From Geomonas silvestris (GTDB lineage: Bacteria > Desulfobacterota > Desulfuromonadia > Geobacterales > Geobacteraceae): a DNA stretch of 64,000 nucleotides. The DNA lies in assembly GCF_014193515.1 (NCBI RefSeq), contig NZ_BLXX01000013.1, positions 62,001 to 126,000 of the forward strand, given 5' to 3'. Positions 29,822 to 37,217 of the stretch are shown here, one piece after another; the first letter of the stretch is position 1, and each line of letters starts with the position of its first letter. Under the pieces are notes generated by a model. The model was not told the origin of the DNA. It saw only the letters and a program-made list of their open reading frames with translations, and searched no databases. Made by a program: the position numbers and the translations under genes.

Positions 29822-31231
29822 TTAGCCGTGGATCGCCCGTTTCTCCACGTCGAGGGCCGCCTCCTTGAGCGCCTCGGAGAGGGTGGGATGGGCGTGCACG
29901 GTGAGCATGATGTCCTCGGCGCTCCCGCCGAAGCTCATCACGGTGACCGCCTCGGCGATCATGTCCGAGGCGCGCGGCCCGAAGATGTGGATCCCCAAAA
30001 CGCGCCCCCCCTCGGCCTCGGCGATCACCTTCACGAACCCCTCGGTCTCGTCCATGCACTTGGCGCGGCCGTTACCCATGAAGGTGAACTTGCCGACCCG
30101 GTAGGCCACCCCCTCTTCCTTCAGGGCCTCTTCGGTCTTCCCGACCGAGGCGGCCTCGGGCCAGGTGTAGCAGACCCCCGGGATGCAGCCGTAGTCGACG
30201 AGGCTCGGCTCTCCGTGCATCCGCTCCAGGCAGACCGCCCCCTCCTCCATCGCCTTGTGGGCCAGCATGGGGCCAAAGATCAGGTCGCCGATGGCGTAGA
30301 TGCCGGGGACGTTGGTCTGGTAGTTCTCGTCCACCAGGATCTTGCCGCGCTCCAGCTTGACGCCGAGCTCCTCGAGCCCGAGCCCCGCCGAGAGCGGCCG
30401 GCGCCCCACGGCCACCAGCACCCGGTCGCAGACCACCTCCTGGGTTCCCCCCTCGACCTCGACCCGGGCCGCCAGGCGCCCGTCGCGCTCCTCGACGCCG
30501 GCCACCTTGGCCCCCAGGAGGAAGCTCATCCCCTGTTTCTTGAGGGAGCGCAACAGCCCATCGGCCACCTGACCGTCGCTTCCCGGGACCAGGCGCGGCA
30601 GCATCTCGGCCACGGTCACCTTGGCCCCGAGCCTGAGCCATACCGAGCCGAGCTCCAGCCCGATGTAGCCGCCCCCCACCACCAGGAGGTGTTCGGGGAC
30701 CTCGGGGAAGCTCAGGGCCTCGCGGGCGCTCACCACCCGGTTGCCGTCGAACTTGAGGGTGGGGAGTTCCACCGCCTCGCTCCCGGTCGCCACCAGGACC
30801 TTCCGGGCGCTTAACCGCACCGCGTTGGCCCCCTCCACCTCGACCTGGTGCAGGCCGTCGGCACCTGGTTTCACAAGCTTCGCCGTCCCCGAAAAGCTCG
30901 CGATCTTGTTCTTCTTGAACAGGTAGGCGATCCCGTCGGTGAGTTTCTTCACCACGTCGTCCTTGCGGGCCATGAGCGTCGCCAGGTTGAGCTTAGGCTC
31001 GGGGATCTCGATGCCGTGGGCGGCGAAGCGGTGCCGGGCCAGGTGGAACAGCTCGCTCGAGTCGAGGAGCGCCTTGGAGGGGATGCACCCCTCGTTCAGG
31101 CAGACCCCGCCCAGGGTGGCGCGTTTCTCCACCACCGCCACCTTCAAGCCGAGCTGGGCGCCCCGTATCGCCGCCACGTAACCGCCGGGTCCCGCCCCGA
31201 TTACGATGATGTCAAAGGTCTCTTCTGCCAT
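29822..31231 (-). CDS. lpdA: dihydrolipoyl dehydrogenase (E3)
   Basis: This FAD enzyme reoxidises dihydrolipoamide of the 2-oxoglutarate dehydrogenase complex with NAD+. At 469 residues it has the usual size. The FAD fingerprint is IVIGAGPGGYVAA, the redox disulfide is Cys44/Cys49 in GGVCLNEGCIPSKAL, the NAD site is VVGGGYIGLELGSV, and the catalytic pair is His448/Glu453 in HAHPTLSEAL. AAAGGAGACTAT precedes the ATG at 31231. It follows sucB by 135 nt, separated by a REP-like hairpin, so E3 output may differ from E1/E2. Confidence 0.97.
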   Translation of the reverse strand: MAEETFDIIVIGAGPGGYVAAIRGAQLGLKVAVVEKRATLGGVCLNEGCIPSKALLDSSELFHLARHRFAAHGIEIPEPKLNLATLMARKDDVVKKLTDGIAYLFKKNKIASFSGTAKLVKPGADGLHQVEVEGANAVRLSARKVLVATGSEAVELPTLKFDGNRVVSAREALSFPEVPEHLLVVGGGYIGLELGSVWLRLGAKVTVAEMLPRLVPGSDGQVADGLLRSLKKQGMSFLLGAKVAGVEERDGRLAARVEVEGGTQEVVCDRVLVAVGRRPLSAGLGLEELGVKLERGKILVDENYQTNVPGIYAIGDLIFGPMLAHKAMEEGAVCLERMHGEPSLVDYGCIPGVCYTWPEAASVGKTEEALKEEGVAYRVGKFTFMGNGRAKCMDETEGFVKVIAEAEGGRVLGIHIFGPRASDMIAEAVTVMSFGGSAEDIMLTVHAHPTLSEALKEAALDVEKRAIHG

Positions 31232-31267
31232 ATAGTCTCCTTTCCTTGTTCCACTTGTAGGGTGCCT

Positions 31268-31300
31268 GCAAACCGCGTCCCCCTCCCGTCAAGGGAGGGG
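31268..31300. repeat. REP-like hairpin (family B) between sucB and lpdA
   Basis: GTCCCCCTCCCGTCAAGGGA continues into GGGGGGG, giving a CCCCCTCCC/GGGAGGGGG hairpin with loop GTCAA. Inside an operon it may adjust the stability of the two message halves. Confidence 0.65.
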
Positions 31301-31366
31301 GGGCTGTGGTTCCCGGTTTAGCTAAGACACCAACTTCCTGACCGGAAGGGTACGCGGTGTGCTTTC

Positions 31367-32665
31367 TTAGAGCAGCATCTCCTCGGGCCCCTCGATGAAC
31401 TCCTTGACCTTTTTCAGGAAGCCGACCGCCCCCTTGCCGTCCACGATGCGGTGGTCGTAGGAGAGGGCCAGGTTCATCATGGGGCGGATCACGATCTGCC
31501 CGTCACGCACCACGGCGCGCTCCTGGATGGCGTGCATGCCGAGCACCCCGCTCTGCGGCGGGTTGAGGATCGGCGTGGAGAGGAGCGAGCCGTAGACGCC
31601 GCCGTTGGAGATGGTGAAGGTCCCCCCCTCCAGGTCGGCCAGGGCCAGGGTGTTGGTGCGCACCTTGTCGGCGAACCCGGCGATGGCCCGCTCGATCTCG
31701 GCGAGCCCCATGGTCTCGGCGCTGCGCAGCACCGGCACCACGAGCCCCTTTTCGCCCCCCACCGCCACGCCGATGTCGCAGAAGTTGTGGTAGACGATGT
31801 CGTCCCCCTCGATGCTCGCGTTCACCTCGGGGAACTCGGCAAGTGCCAGGCAGCAGGCCCGGACGAAGATCGACATGAAGCCCAACTTCACCTGGTAGCG
31901 CTTGAGGAAGTAGTCGCCGAACTTCTGGCGCAGGGCGAGCACCTCGCTCATGTCCGCCTCGTTGAAGGTGGTGAGCATGGCGGTGTTCTGGCGCACCGAG
32001 ACCAGGCGCTGGGCGATCCTTTTGCGGATCGGGGTCATCGGTTTGCGGACGATGCGCTCCGCTGAGTCGGCTCCCTTTTGGGGCAGCGCCGGAGCGGCCT
32101 GGGGAGCGGCCGCCGGGGCTGCGGGAGCCGCTGCCGGCTGAGCGGCCTGCGCCGGCCGGGGTGCCGGGGCCGGCTGCGCCGCCTGAGGTGCCGGGGCCGG
32201 CTGCGCCGCCTGAGGTGCCGGGGCCGGCTGCGCCACCTGAGGTGCCGCCGGGCGCGCCGCCAGGAGGTCGTCGTTGGTGAGCCGGCCGCCGCGGCCGGTC
32301 CCCTTCACGTCCTTGGGCTCGACCCCCATCTCGCGGGCGAGCTTGCGCCCCGAGGGGGACATGGGGGGCGTCTGTCCCGGCACGGCCGGCGCTTCCGCCT
32401 GGGCCGGCGGTTGTTGCGCCTGGGCCGGCTGTTCCGCCCCTGCCTCCAGGGTGCCGATCACCGTGCCGATCTTGACCGTCTCCCCCTCCGGGACCGTGAT
32501 CTTCAGGACTCCCTCGCCTTCCGCTACCACCTCGAGGGTCACCTTGTCGGTCTCTATCTCGAAGAGCGGCTCGTCGCGCGAAACGCGCTCGCCCGACTTT
32601 TTCAGCCACTTGGCGATGAGCGCCTCGAAAACGGACTCGCCTACTGCCGGCACCTTTATTTCCAT
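31367..32665 (-). CDS. sucB: 2-oxoglutarate dehydrogenase E2, dihydrolipoyllysine succinyltransferase
   Basis: The 432-residue core subunit moves the succinyl group from E1 to CoA. The lipoyl domain (residues 1-75) carries the modified Lys in EIETDKVTLEV. A long Ala/Pro/Gln linker follows, containing three copies of the nine-residue unit APAPQAAQP. The E3/E1-binding domain reads SPSGRKLAREMGVEPKDVKG. The catalytic domain ends with the His/Asp site SYDHRIVDGKGAVGF. The ATG at 32665, after GGGGGAGCAT, begins MEIKVPAVGESV; the longer open frame is not homologous. It is cotranscribed with sucA and probably lpdA. Confidence 0.96.
   Translation of the reverse strand: MEIKVPAVGESVFEALIAKWLKKSGERVSRDEPLFEIETDKVTLEVVAEGEGVLKITVPEGETVKIGTVIGTLEAGAEQPAQAQQPPAQAEAPAVPGQTPPMSPSGRKLAREMGVEPKDVKGTGRGGRLTNDDLLAARPAAPQVAQPAPAPQAAQPAPAPQAAQPAPAPRPAQAAQPAAAPAAPAAAPQAAPALPQKGADSAERIVRKPMTPIRKRIAQRLVSVRQNTAMLTTFNEADMSEVLALRQKFGDYFLKRYQVKLGFMSIFVRACCLALAEFPEVNASIEGDDIVYHNFCDIGVAVGGEKGLVVPVLRSAETMGLAEIERAIAGFADKVRTNTLALADLEGGTFTISNGGVYGSLLSTPILNPPQSGVLGMHAIQERAVVRDGQIVIRPMMNLALSYDHRIVDGKGAVGFLKKVKEFIEGPEEMLL
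32161..32241 (-). repeat. 27-bp tandem repeat within sucB linker
   Basis: Three head-to-tail 27-bp units (32161-32187, 32188-32214, 32215-32241) differ at one base. They encode the flexible E2 linker, and copy number could change without breaking the frame. Confidence 0.9.
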
Positions 32666-32833
32666 ATGCTCCCCCTGCCCTTCATGCGTTGATCTGTGAG
32701 CCCGCTCCGGGGCCGTGTGCCGCAAAAATCCTGGAGACGGGCGTCGATACGTGTGGTGTGCCGGACACAGCGACGGGGTGAGAGGCTCCTCCCACCCCAC
32801 TCCCTGCCGTGCCAGGACCGGCTGCTGTCCCCC

Positions 32834-35527
32834 TTAGGGAAGCTGCAGCGCCTCGGTCACGATGCGGTGCTGCTCCACGCGGTCCAGGCGGTGCGAACCC
32901 GAGGCGGGCGCGGCGGCGTCGGGCCGCCCGACGTACTCCGGCTCCTGCCCCAAAAGCTCGGCCAGCTGGTTGCGCAGCGAGCGCCAGGCCCCCATGTTGC
33001 GGGGCTCCTCCTGGACCCACCTGAAGCGGGCGCCGGCCGGGTAGCGCTGGAGAGCATCCTTCAGCTGGTCCGCGGCCAGCGGGTAGAGCTGCTCCACCCG
33101 GACCAGCGCGACCCCCTTGGTCCCGTCCTTCTGCAGCTGTTCCAGGAGGTCGTAGTAGATCTTGCCGGTGCAGATGAGCACCTGGCGCACCTCTGCACCG
33201 GCGGGATCGGAGATCACTTCCTTAAAGCCGCCGGAGGCGAGGTCGCTTAAGCTCGAGACGCACAGCGGGTGCCGCAAAAGGCTCTTCGGGGTGAAGAGCA
33301 CCAGCGGCTTGCGGAACTTCTGCAGCATCTGGCGCCTTAAGACGTGGAAGAGCTGGGCCGGGGTGCTCGGGTAGACGATCTGCAGGTTCTCGCCGGCCGC
33401 CTGGGCCAGGAAGCGTTCGATGCGCGCGCTGGAGTGCTCGGCCCCCTGCCCCTCGTAGCCGTGCGGCAGCATGAGCACGAGCCCGCTGCAGCGCTCCCAC
33501 TTGGCCTCGCCGCCGGAGACGAACTGGTCCAGGATCACCTGGGCACCGTTCACGAAGTCGCCGTACTGGGCCTCCCAGATGGTGAGCGCCTCCGGGGCCT
33601 CCAGGGAGTAACCGTACTCGAACCCGAGCACCGAGAACTCGGCGAGCATGCTGTCGTAGGCGCGGAACCAGGCGCCGTTTTTGGCGACGGTCTCAAGCGG
33701 CAGGTACTCCTTGCCGTCCACCTGGTCGCGCAACACGGCGTGGCGGTGGCTGAAGGTGCCGCGCCTGACGTCCTGCCCCGAGATGCGCACCGGGAACCCC
33801 TGGTCGAGAAGCGTCGCGAAGGCGAGGGTCTCCACGTTCCCCCAGTCGAGGGCGCCGCCGTTTAGGACCGCCTCGCGGCGCTTGGCCAAAAGGGCCGCCA
33901 CCTTGGGGTGCGGGGTGAAGCCTTCGGGAAGCAGGCTCAGCTTGCCGGAGATTTCCTGCAGGGTGGCCGGGGCCACGGCGGTCGCCGCCGGTTCCTTGAC
34001 CGGCCCCGGCTTGCGTCCCGTCCAGCGGGCCAGGAAGGCGGACTCCATGGGGACCGGTCCGCGCTCGCTCGCCCCCTGGATCTCGGCCAAGACCTGGTCC
34101 TCGATCGCCTTCAGCTCCTCGGCGTTGAAGCCGGCGTCCTCGAGCTCGGCCTGGTAGATGGCGTGCAGCTGCGGGCGCAGCTTGATCCGCTCGTACATGA
34201 GCGGCTGGGTGAAGTAGGGCTCGTCCCCCTCGTTGTGGCCGTGCCGGCGGTAGCAGATGATCTCGACCACCACGTCCTTGCGGTAGGCGTCGCGGTAGGC
34301 GAGCGCCAGCTCGGTGGCGTGCAGGACCGCCTCGGGGTCGTCGCCGTAGACGTGGAACACCGGCACCCGCACCATCTTCGCCACGTCGGTGGCGTAGAGG
34401 CTGGAGCGGGCGTCCTTGGGGGCCGTGGTGAAGCCGATCTGGTTGTTGACCACGATGTGCAGCGTGCCGCCGGTACGGTACCCCTCCAGCTGGGAGAGGT
34501 TGAGGGTCTCGGCCACCACCCCCTGTCCGGCGAAGGCGGCGTCGCCGTGGATCAGGACCGGGAGCACCCGCGCCTCCCCATCGTTCCCCATCCGGTCCTG
34601 CTTGGCCCGGGTTTTCCCCTCCACCACGGGGTCGATCGCCTCGAGGTGGCTCGGGTTGGCCGCCATGGAGAGGTGGATGCCCCGGCCGTCGGCCATGGCG
34701 AGGTCGGCGGAGAACCCCTTGTGGTACTTCACGTCCCCCTCGCCCACCACGCCGTACTCGGCGTTGTCGGCAAACTCGGCAAACATGTTTTCCATCGGCA
34801 TCCCGAAGATGTTCACCAGGACGTTCAGGCGCCCGCGGTGCGGCATGCCGAGCACGATGTCGGTCATCCCCAGCGCCGCCGCCGTGCGCACGGCCACGTC
34901 GAGCATCGGGATGAGCACGTCACCCCCCTCGAGGGAGAACCTCGTTTGCCCCGGGAACTTCTTCTGCAGCTGCCGCTCGAAAAGTGCCGCCTCCTTGAGC
35001 TTTTTCAGGATGCGCAGCCGCTCCTCGGCCTGGTAGGTCCCACGATTTCCGGTGGGTTCCATCCGGTCGATCAACCACTGCCGTTCTACCGGGTCCTGGA
35101 TGTGCATGAACTCGACGCCGATGGAGCCGCAGTAGGTGGAGCGCAAGACCTGCAGGATCTCCTTCAGGGAGGCCGTTTGTTTCATGAAACGGCGGGTGTG
35201 GAAGGTCTTATCGAGGTCGGAGAACTCGAGGTCGAAGGCGGAAAGTGCCAAAAGGGGGTGATCGATCTGGCAGGGGGAGAGGGGATCGGTGCAGGCGAGC
35301 AGGTGTCCGATGTCCCGATAGCGGTAGATGAGCGACTGTACCGCGGAGTGTTTCAGCGCGTCACCGGTGGCTAACTCCCCGTGAACAGGGGCCTCGGCCC
35401 CGGCGCCGCCGAGATCGAATCCGGTGAAGAACGCGCGCCACTCCTCGGAGAGGTTTTCCGGTTGCTGTTTCCAAAGCTTGTACTGATTCTCGATCCAGAA
35501 GGGGCTCACATTGTCCAGCAGACCCAT
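32834..35527 (-). CDS. sucA: 2-oxoglutarate dehydrogenase E1
   Basis: This thiamine-diphosphate enzyme decarboxylates 2-oxoglutarate and succinylates the E2 lipoyl arm. At 897 residues it has near-usual length. Landmarks are the N-terminal SPFWIENQYKLWKQQPENLS arm for E2 contact, GMPHRGRLNVLVN near residue 230, the ThDP site with GDAAFAGQGVV and NNQIGFTT, YRRHGHNEGDEP, and the C-terminal LMLPHGYEGQGAEHSSARIE. I start at the ATG at 35527, 7 nt after AGGAG; a GTG two codons upstream overlaps that spacing. It heads the sucA-sucB-lpdA set. Confidence 0.97.
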   Translation of the reverse strand: MGLLDNVSPFWIENQYKLWKQQPENLSEEWRAFFTGFDLGGAGAEAPVHGELATGDALKHSAVQSLIYRYRDIGHLLACTDPLSPCQIDHPLLALSAFDLEFSDLDKTFHTRRFMKQTASLKEILQVLRSTYCGSIGVEFMHIQDPVERQWLIDRMEPTGNRGTYQAEERLRILKKLKEAALFERQLQKKFPGQTRFSLEGGDVLIPMLDVAVRTAAALGMTDIVLGMPHRGRLNVLVNIFGMPMENMFAEFADNAEYGVVGEGDVKYHKGFSADLAMADGRGIHLSMAANPSHLEAIDPVVEGKTRAKQDRMGNDGEARVLPVLIHGDAAFAGQGVVAETLNLSQLEGYRTGGTLHIVVNNQIGFTTAPKDARSSLYATDVAKMVRVPVFHVYGDDPEAVLHATELALAYRDAYRKDVVVEIICYRRHGHNEGDEPYFTQPLMYERIKLRPQLHAIYQAELEDAGFNAEELKAIEDQVLAEIQGASERGPVPMESAFLARWTGRKPGPVKEPAATAVAPATLQEISGKLSLLPEGFTPHPKVAALLAKRREAVLNGGALDWGNVETLAFATLLDQGFPVRISGQDVRRGTFSHRHAVLRDQVDGKEYLPLETVAKNGAWFRAYDSMLAEFSVLGFEYGYSLEAPEALTIWEAQYGDFVNGAQVILDQFVSGGEAKWERCSGLVLMLPHGYEGQGAEHSSARIERFLAQAAGENLQIVYPSTPAQLFHVLRRQMLQKFRKPLVLFTPKSLLRHPLCVSSLSDLASGGFKEVISDPAGAEVRQVLICTGKIYYDLLEQLQKDGTKGVALVRVEQLYPLAADQLKDALQRYPAGARFRWVQEEPRNMGAWRSLRNQLAELLGQEPEYVGRPDAAAPASGSHRLDRVEQHRIVTEALQLP

Positions 35528-35581
35528 TCGCACGCTCCTTTTTTCATGAATGTGGGAAGTGTAGCAGACGGGTAGAAGCTT

Positions 35582-35929
35582 TCAACTCCTTGAGGAGCGT
35601 GGATAACGGCGTACCAAAACCCGCTCCAGGGTGATCATCCCCCCGTCCATCATCTCTTCGGCACGGGGGAGCACCGCCTCCAGGCGTTCCTTCGAGTCGA
35701 CCACCTCGAGGACCATGGGGAGCTCGCTGGAGAGGCGCAGGAGCCGGTCGGAGTGGTAGGTGTGGTGGGCGCCGAAACCGGCAACCCCGCGCAGAACCGT
35801 GGCTCCGTGGAACCCTTCGCTGCGGAAGAGTTCCACGAGCGCCTCGTAGAGCGGGAGGTGACCGTGGCGGTCGTTCTCGCCGATGTAGATCCTGAGCAGC
35901 GCCTGTTCTTCGAGATCGTTGTGGTCCAT
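35582..35929 (-). CDS. DUF190 protein
   Basis: This 115-residue cytoplasmic protein of the DUF190 family has a ferredoxin-like, PII-like fold. The typical signature is LLRIYIGENDRHGHLPLYEALVE, followed by GATVLRGVAGFG and the LPMVLEVVDSKE strand. Members often sit beside crcB, as here (87 nt downstream of crcB), so it may modulate or sense ions for that channel; that is inference from context. The ATG at 35929 fits the family start. Confidence 0.9.
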   Translation of the reverse strand: MDHNDLEEQALLRIYIGENDRHGHLPLYEALVELFRSEGFHGATVLRGVAGFGAHHTYHSDRLLRLSSELPMVLEVVDSKERLEAVLPRAEEMMDGGMITLERVLVRRYPRSSRS

Positions 35930-36016
35930 GCCGCGTTCACTCCCGGCGCGCCGGAGCTGGAACCGCCCGCCGCACCACTATTATTTTTGTTCCATCTGCG
36001 CTTCGGGGAAAGCGCC

Positions 36017-36391
36017 TCACAGGGCCCGGGCCGCGGCGATACCGAGCCAGGTGCAGGCCAGGCAGGCGACCACGCTCAAAAGGATGTTGCCGAAGGCGCT
36101 TACCAGAGCCCCTTCCTCGATGAGCCGGAAGGTCTCGAAACTGAAGGTGGAGAAGGTGGTGAGTCCGCCCAAAAACCCTATGGTGAGCGCGGTGCGCAGG
36201 GTGGGCGGGACCAGCACGCTGCGGATCGAGAACTCCATGATGAGGCCGATGAGGAAGGCGCCGATCACGTTGACGGCGAAGGTGCCATAGGGGAGGGCCC
36301 GGCCGCAGAGGTCGTAGACCCAGCCGGAGAGGAAATAACGGGCGAGACAGCCGAGGGCGCCGAAGAGGGCTATGGAAAGGATCTGCTCCAT
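36017..36391 (-). CDS. crcB: fluoride channel CrcB/Fluc
   Basis: This 124-residue, four-helix membrane protein forms a dual-topology dimer that exports fluoride. Signatures are GALGCLARYFLSGWV, the pore Asn in GTFAVNVIGAFLIG, and GFLGGLTTFSTFSFE with the Phe-box/Thr track. I start at the ATG at 36391, beginning MEQILSIALFG, which matches the family; the longer open frame adds a Pro-rich, non-membrane leader. It lies 25 nt after the outer-membrane gene and upstream of DUF190. No fluoride riboswitch is visible upstream. Confidence 0.95.
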   Translation of the reverse strand: MEQILSIALFGALGCLARYFLSGWVYDLCGRALPYGTFAVNVIGAFLIGLIMEFSIRSVLVPPTLRTALTIGFLGGLTTFSTFSFETFRLIEEGALVSAFGNILLSVVACLACTWLGIAAARAL

Positions 36392-36416
36392 GCTAAGCGC
36401 GTGCTCCGCGGACGGC

Positions 36417-37217
36417 CTAGAAGGTCCAGCCGAGGTTGAGGCCGACCAGGTCGGAGGTGGATTCGGGCTGTAAAAAGCCATTTTTGAGCGGGGAGGCGCC
36501 GAAGCGGAACCCCTCGTAGCTTACGGTCGCCCGGAAGCCGCGGTAACGGAGGCCGGCTTCGGCGAAGGGACTTATAAGCCCTTCGGGGCTGAAGGTGGTG
36601 GGACCGACGCCCTTCAGCTTCACGTAGTTGCTGGTCACAAAGGGGTACTTGGCGCCGGCCTCGGTGGTGACCTCGACCCCAGGGGAGGCCTGGAAGCTCC
36701 CCCGCCCCCCCAGCTTCAGGTAGCCGGTCTGCCAGTATTCGGTGTACCCCTGGGAAGGCTGGCCGTTGGCCGAGGTGGCATCCTGCAGTCCCCGAAACCA
36801 CCAGCGGTAGCCAAGCGAGGTGAACGGCTCCAGCGCCCAGCGGTCGCCGTCGTGACGCCACCCCGCGCCGAGTTCGTGCCGGCTGCCGAAATAGCTCACC
36901 TGGGTCTTGACCGGGATCTGTTCCTGGGTCTCGCCGTCGTAGTCGACATACCCCCCGAAAAGTTCGTGCCGCGACTCGATGCGCACGGAGTGCTGCGCGT
37001 GCCGGTACACCGGGAAGGCGAAGTCCAGCCCCCCCGCGAAGAGTGGGCCGCTCTCCTTGAGAAGCCGCCTCCCGGCGTGGTACTCGCGCCAGGAGAAGTA
37101 CTGCGCGGACAGGTACGGGGTGAATTCCGGACCCGCCGCGCAGGCGCTCTCAAGCCAGCCGGCCAACAACACGAACACGATGCCGATTCTGAAGAACAAG
37201 CCGGTCGTACCCCTCAC
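36417..37217 (-). CDS. outer-membrane beta-barrel protein, unknown
   Basis: The 266-residue precursor has a signal peptide (residues 1-27, ending ESACA, cut before AGPEF). The mature part is rich in alternating aromatic and polar residues and ends in Phe (NLGWTF), as outer-membrane barrels do. About ten to twelve strands look likely. The start appears to be the GTG at 37217, overlapping the RNase E/G stop by one base (TAGTG), so translation may be coupled. It resembles no named porin to me. Its placement with rne and crcB gives no functional hint. Confidence 0.75.
   Translation of the reverse strand: MRGTTGLFFRIGIVFVLLAGWLESACAAGPEFTPYLSAQYFSWREYHAGRRLLKESGPLFAGGLDFAFPVYRHAQHSVRIESRHELFGGYVDYDGETQEQIPVKTQVSYFGSRHELGAGWRHDGDRWALEPFTSLGYRWWFRGLQDATSANGQPSQGYTEYWQTGYLKLGGRGSFQASPGVEVTTEAGAKYPFVTSNYVKLKGVGPTTFSPEGLISPFAEAGLRYRGFRATVSYEGFRFGASPLKNGFLQPESTSDLVGLNLGWTF

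Noticed and set aside
33908-35374. 488-codon plus-strand open frame
   Set aside because: Antisense shadow of sucA.
36392-36420. Fluoride riboswitch before crcB
   Set aside because: Only 25 nt separate crcB from the upstream gene, too short for the aptamer, and no matching pattern is seen further upstream.
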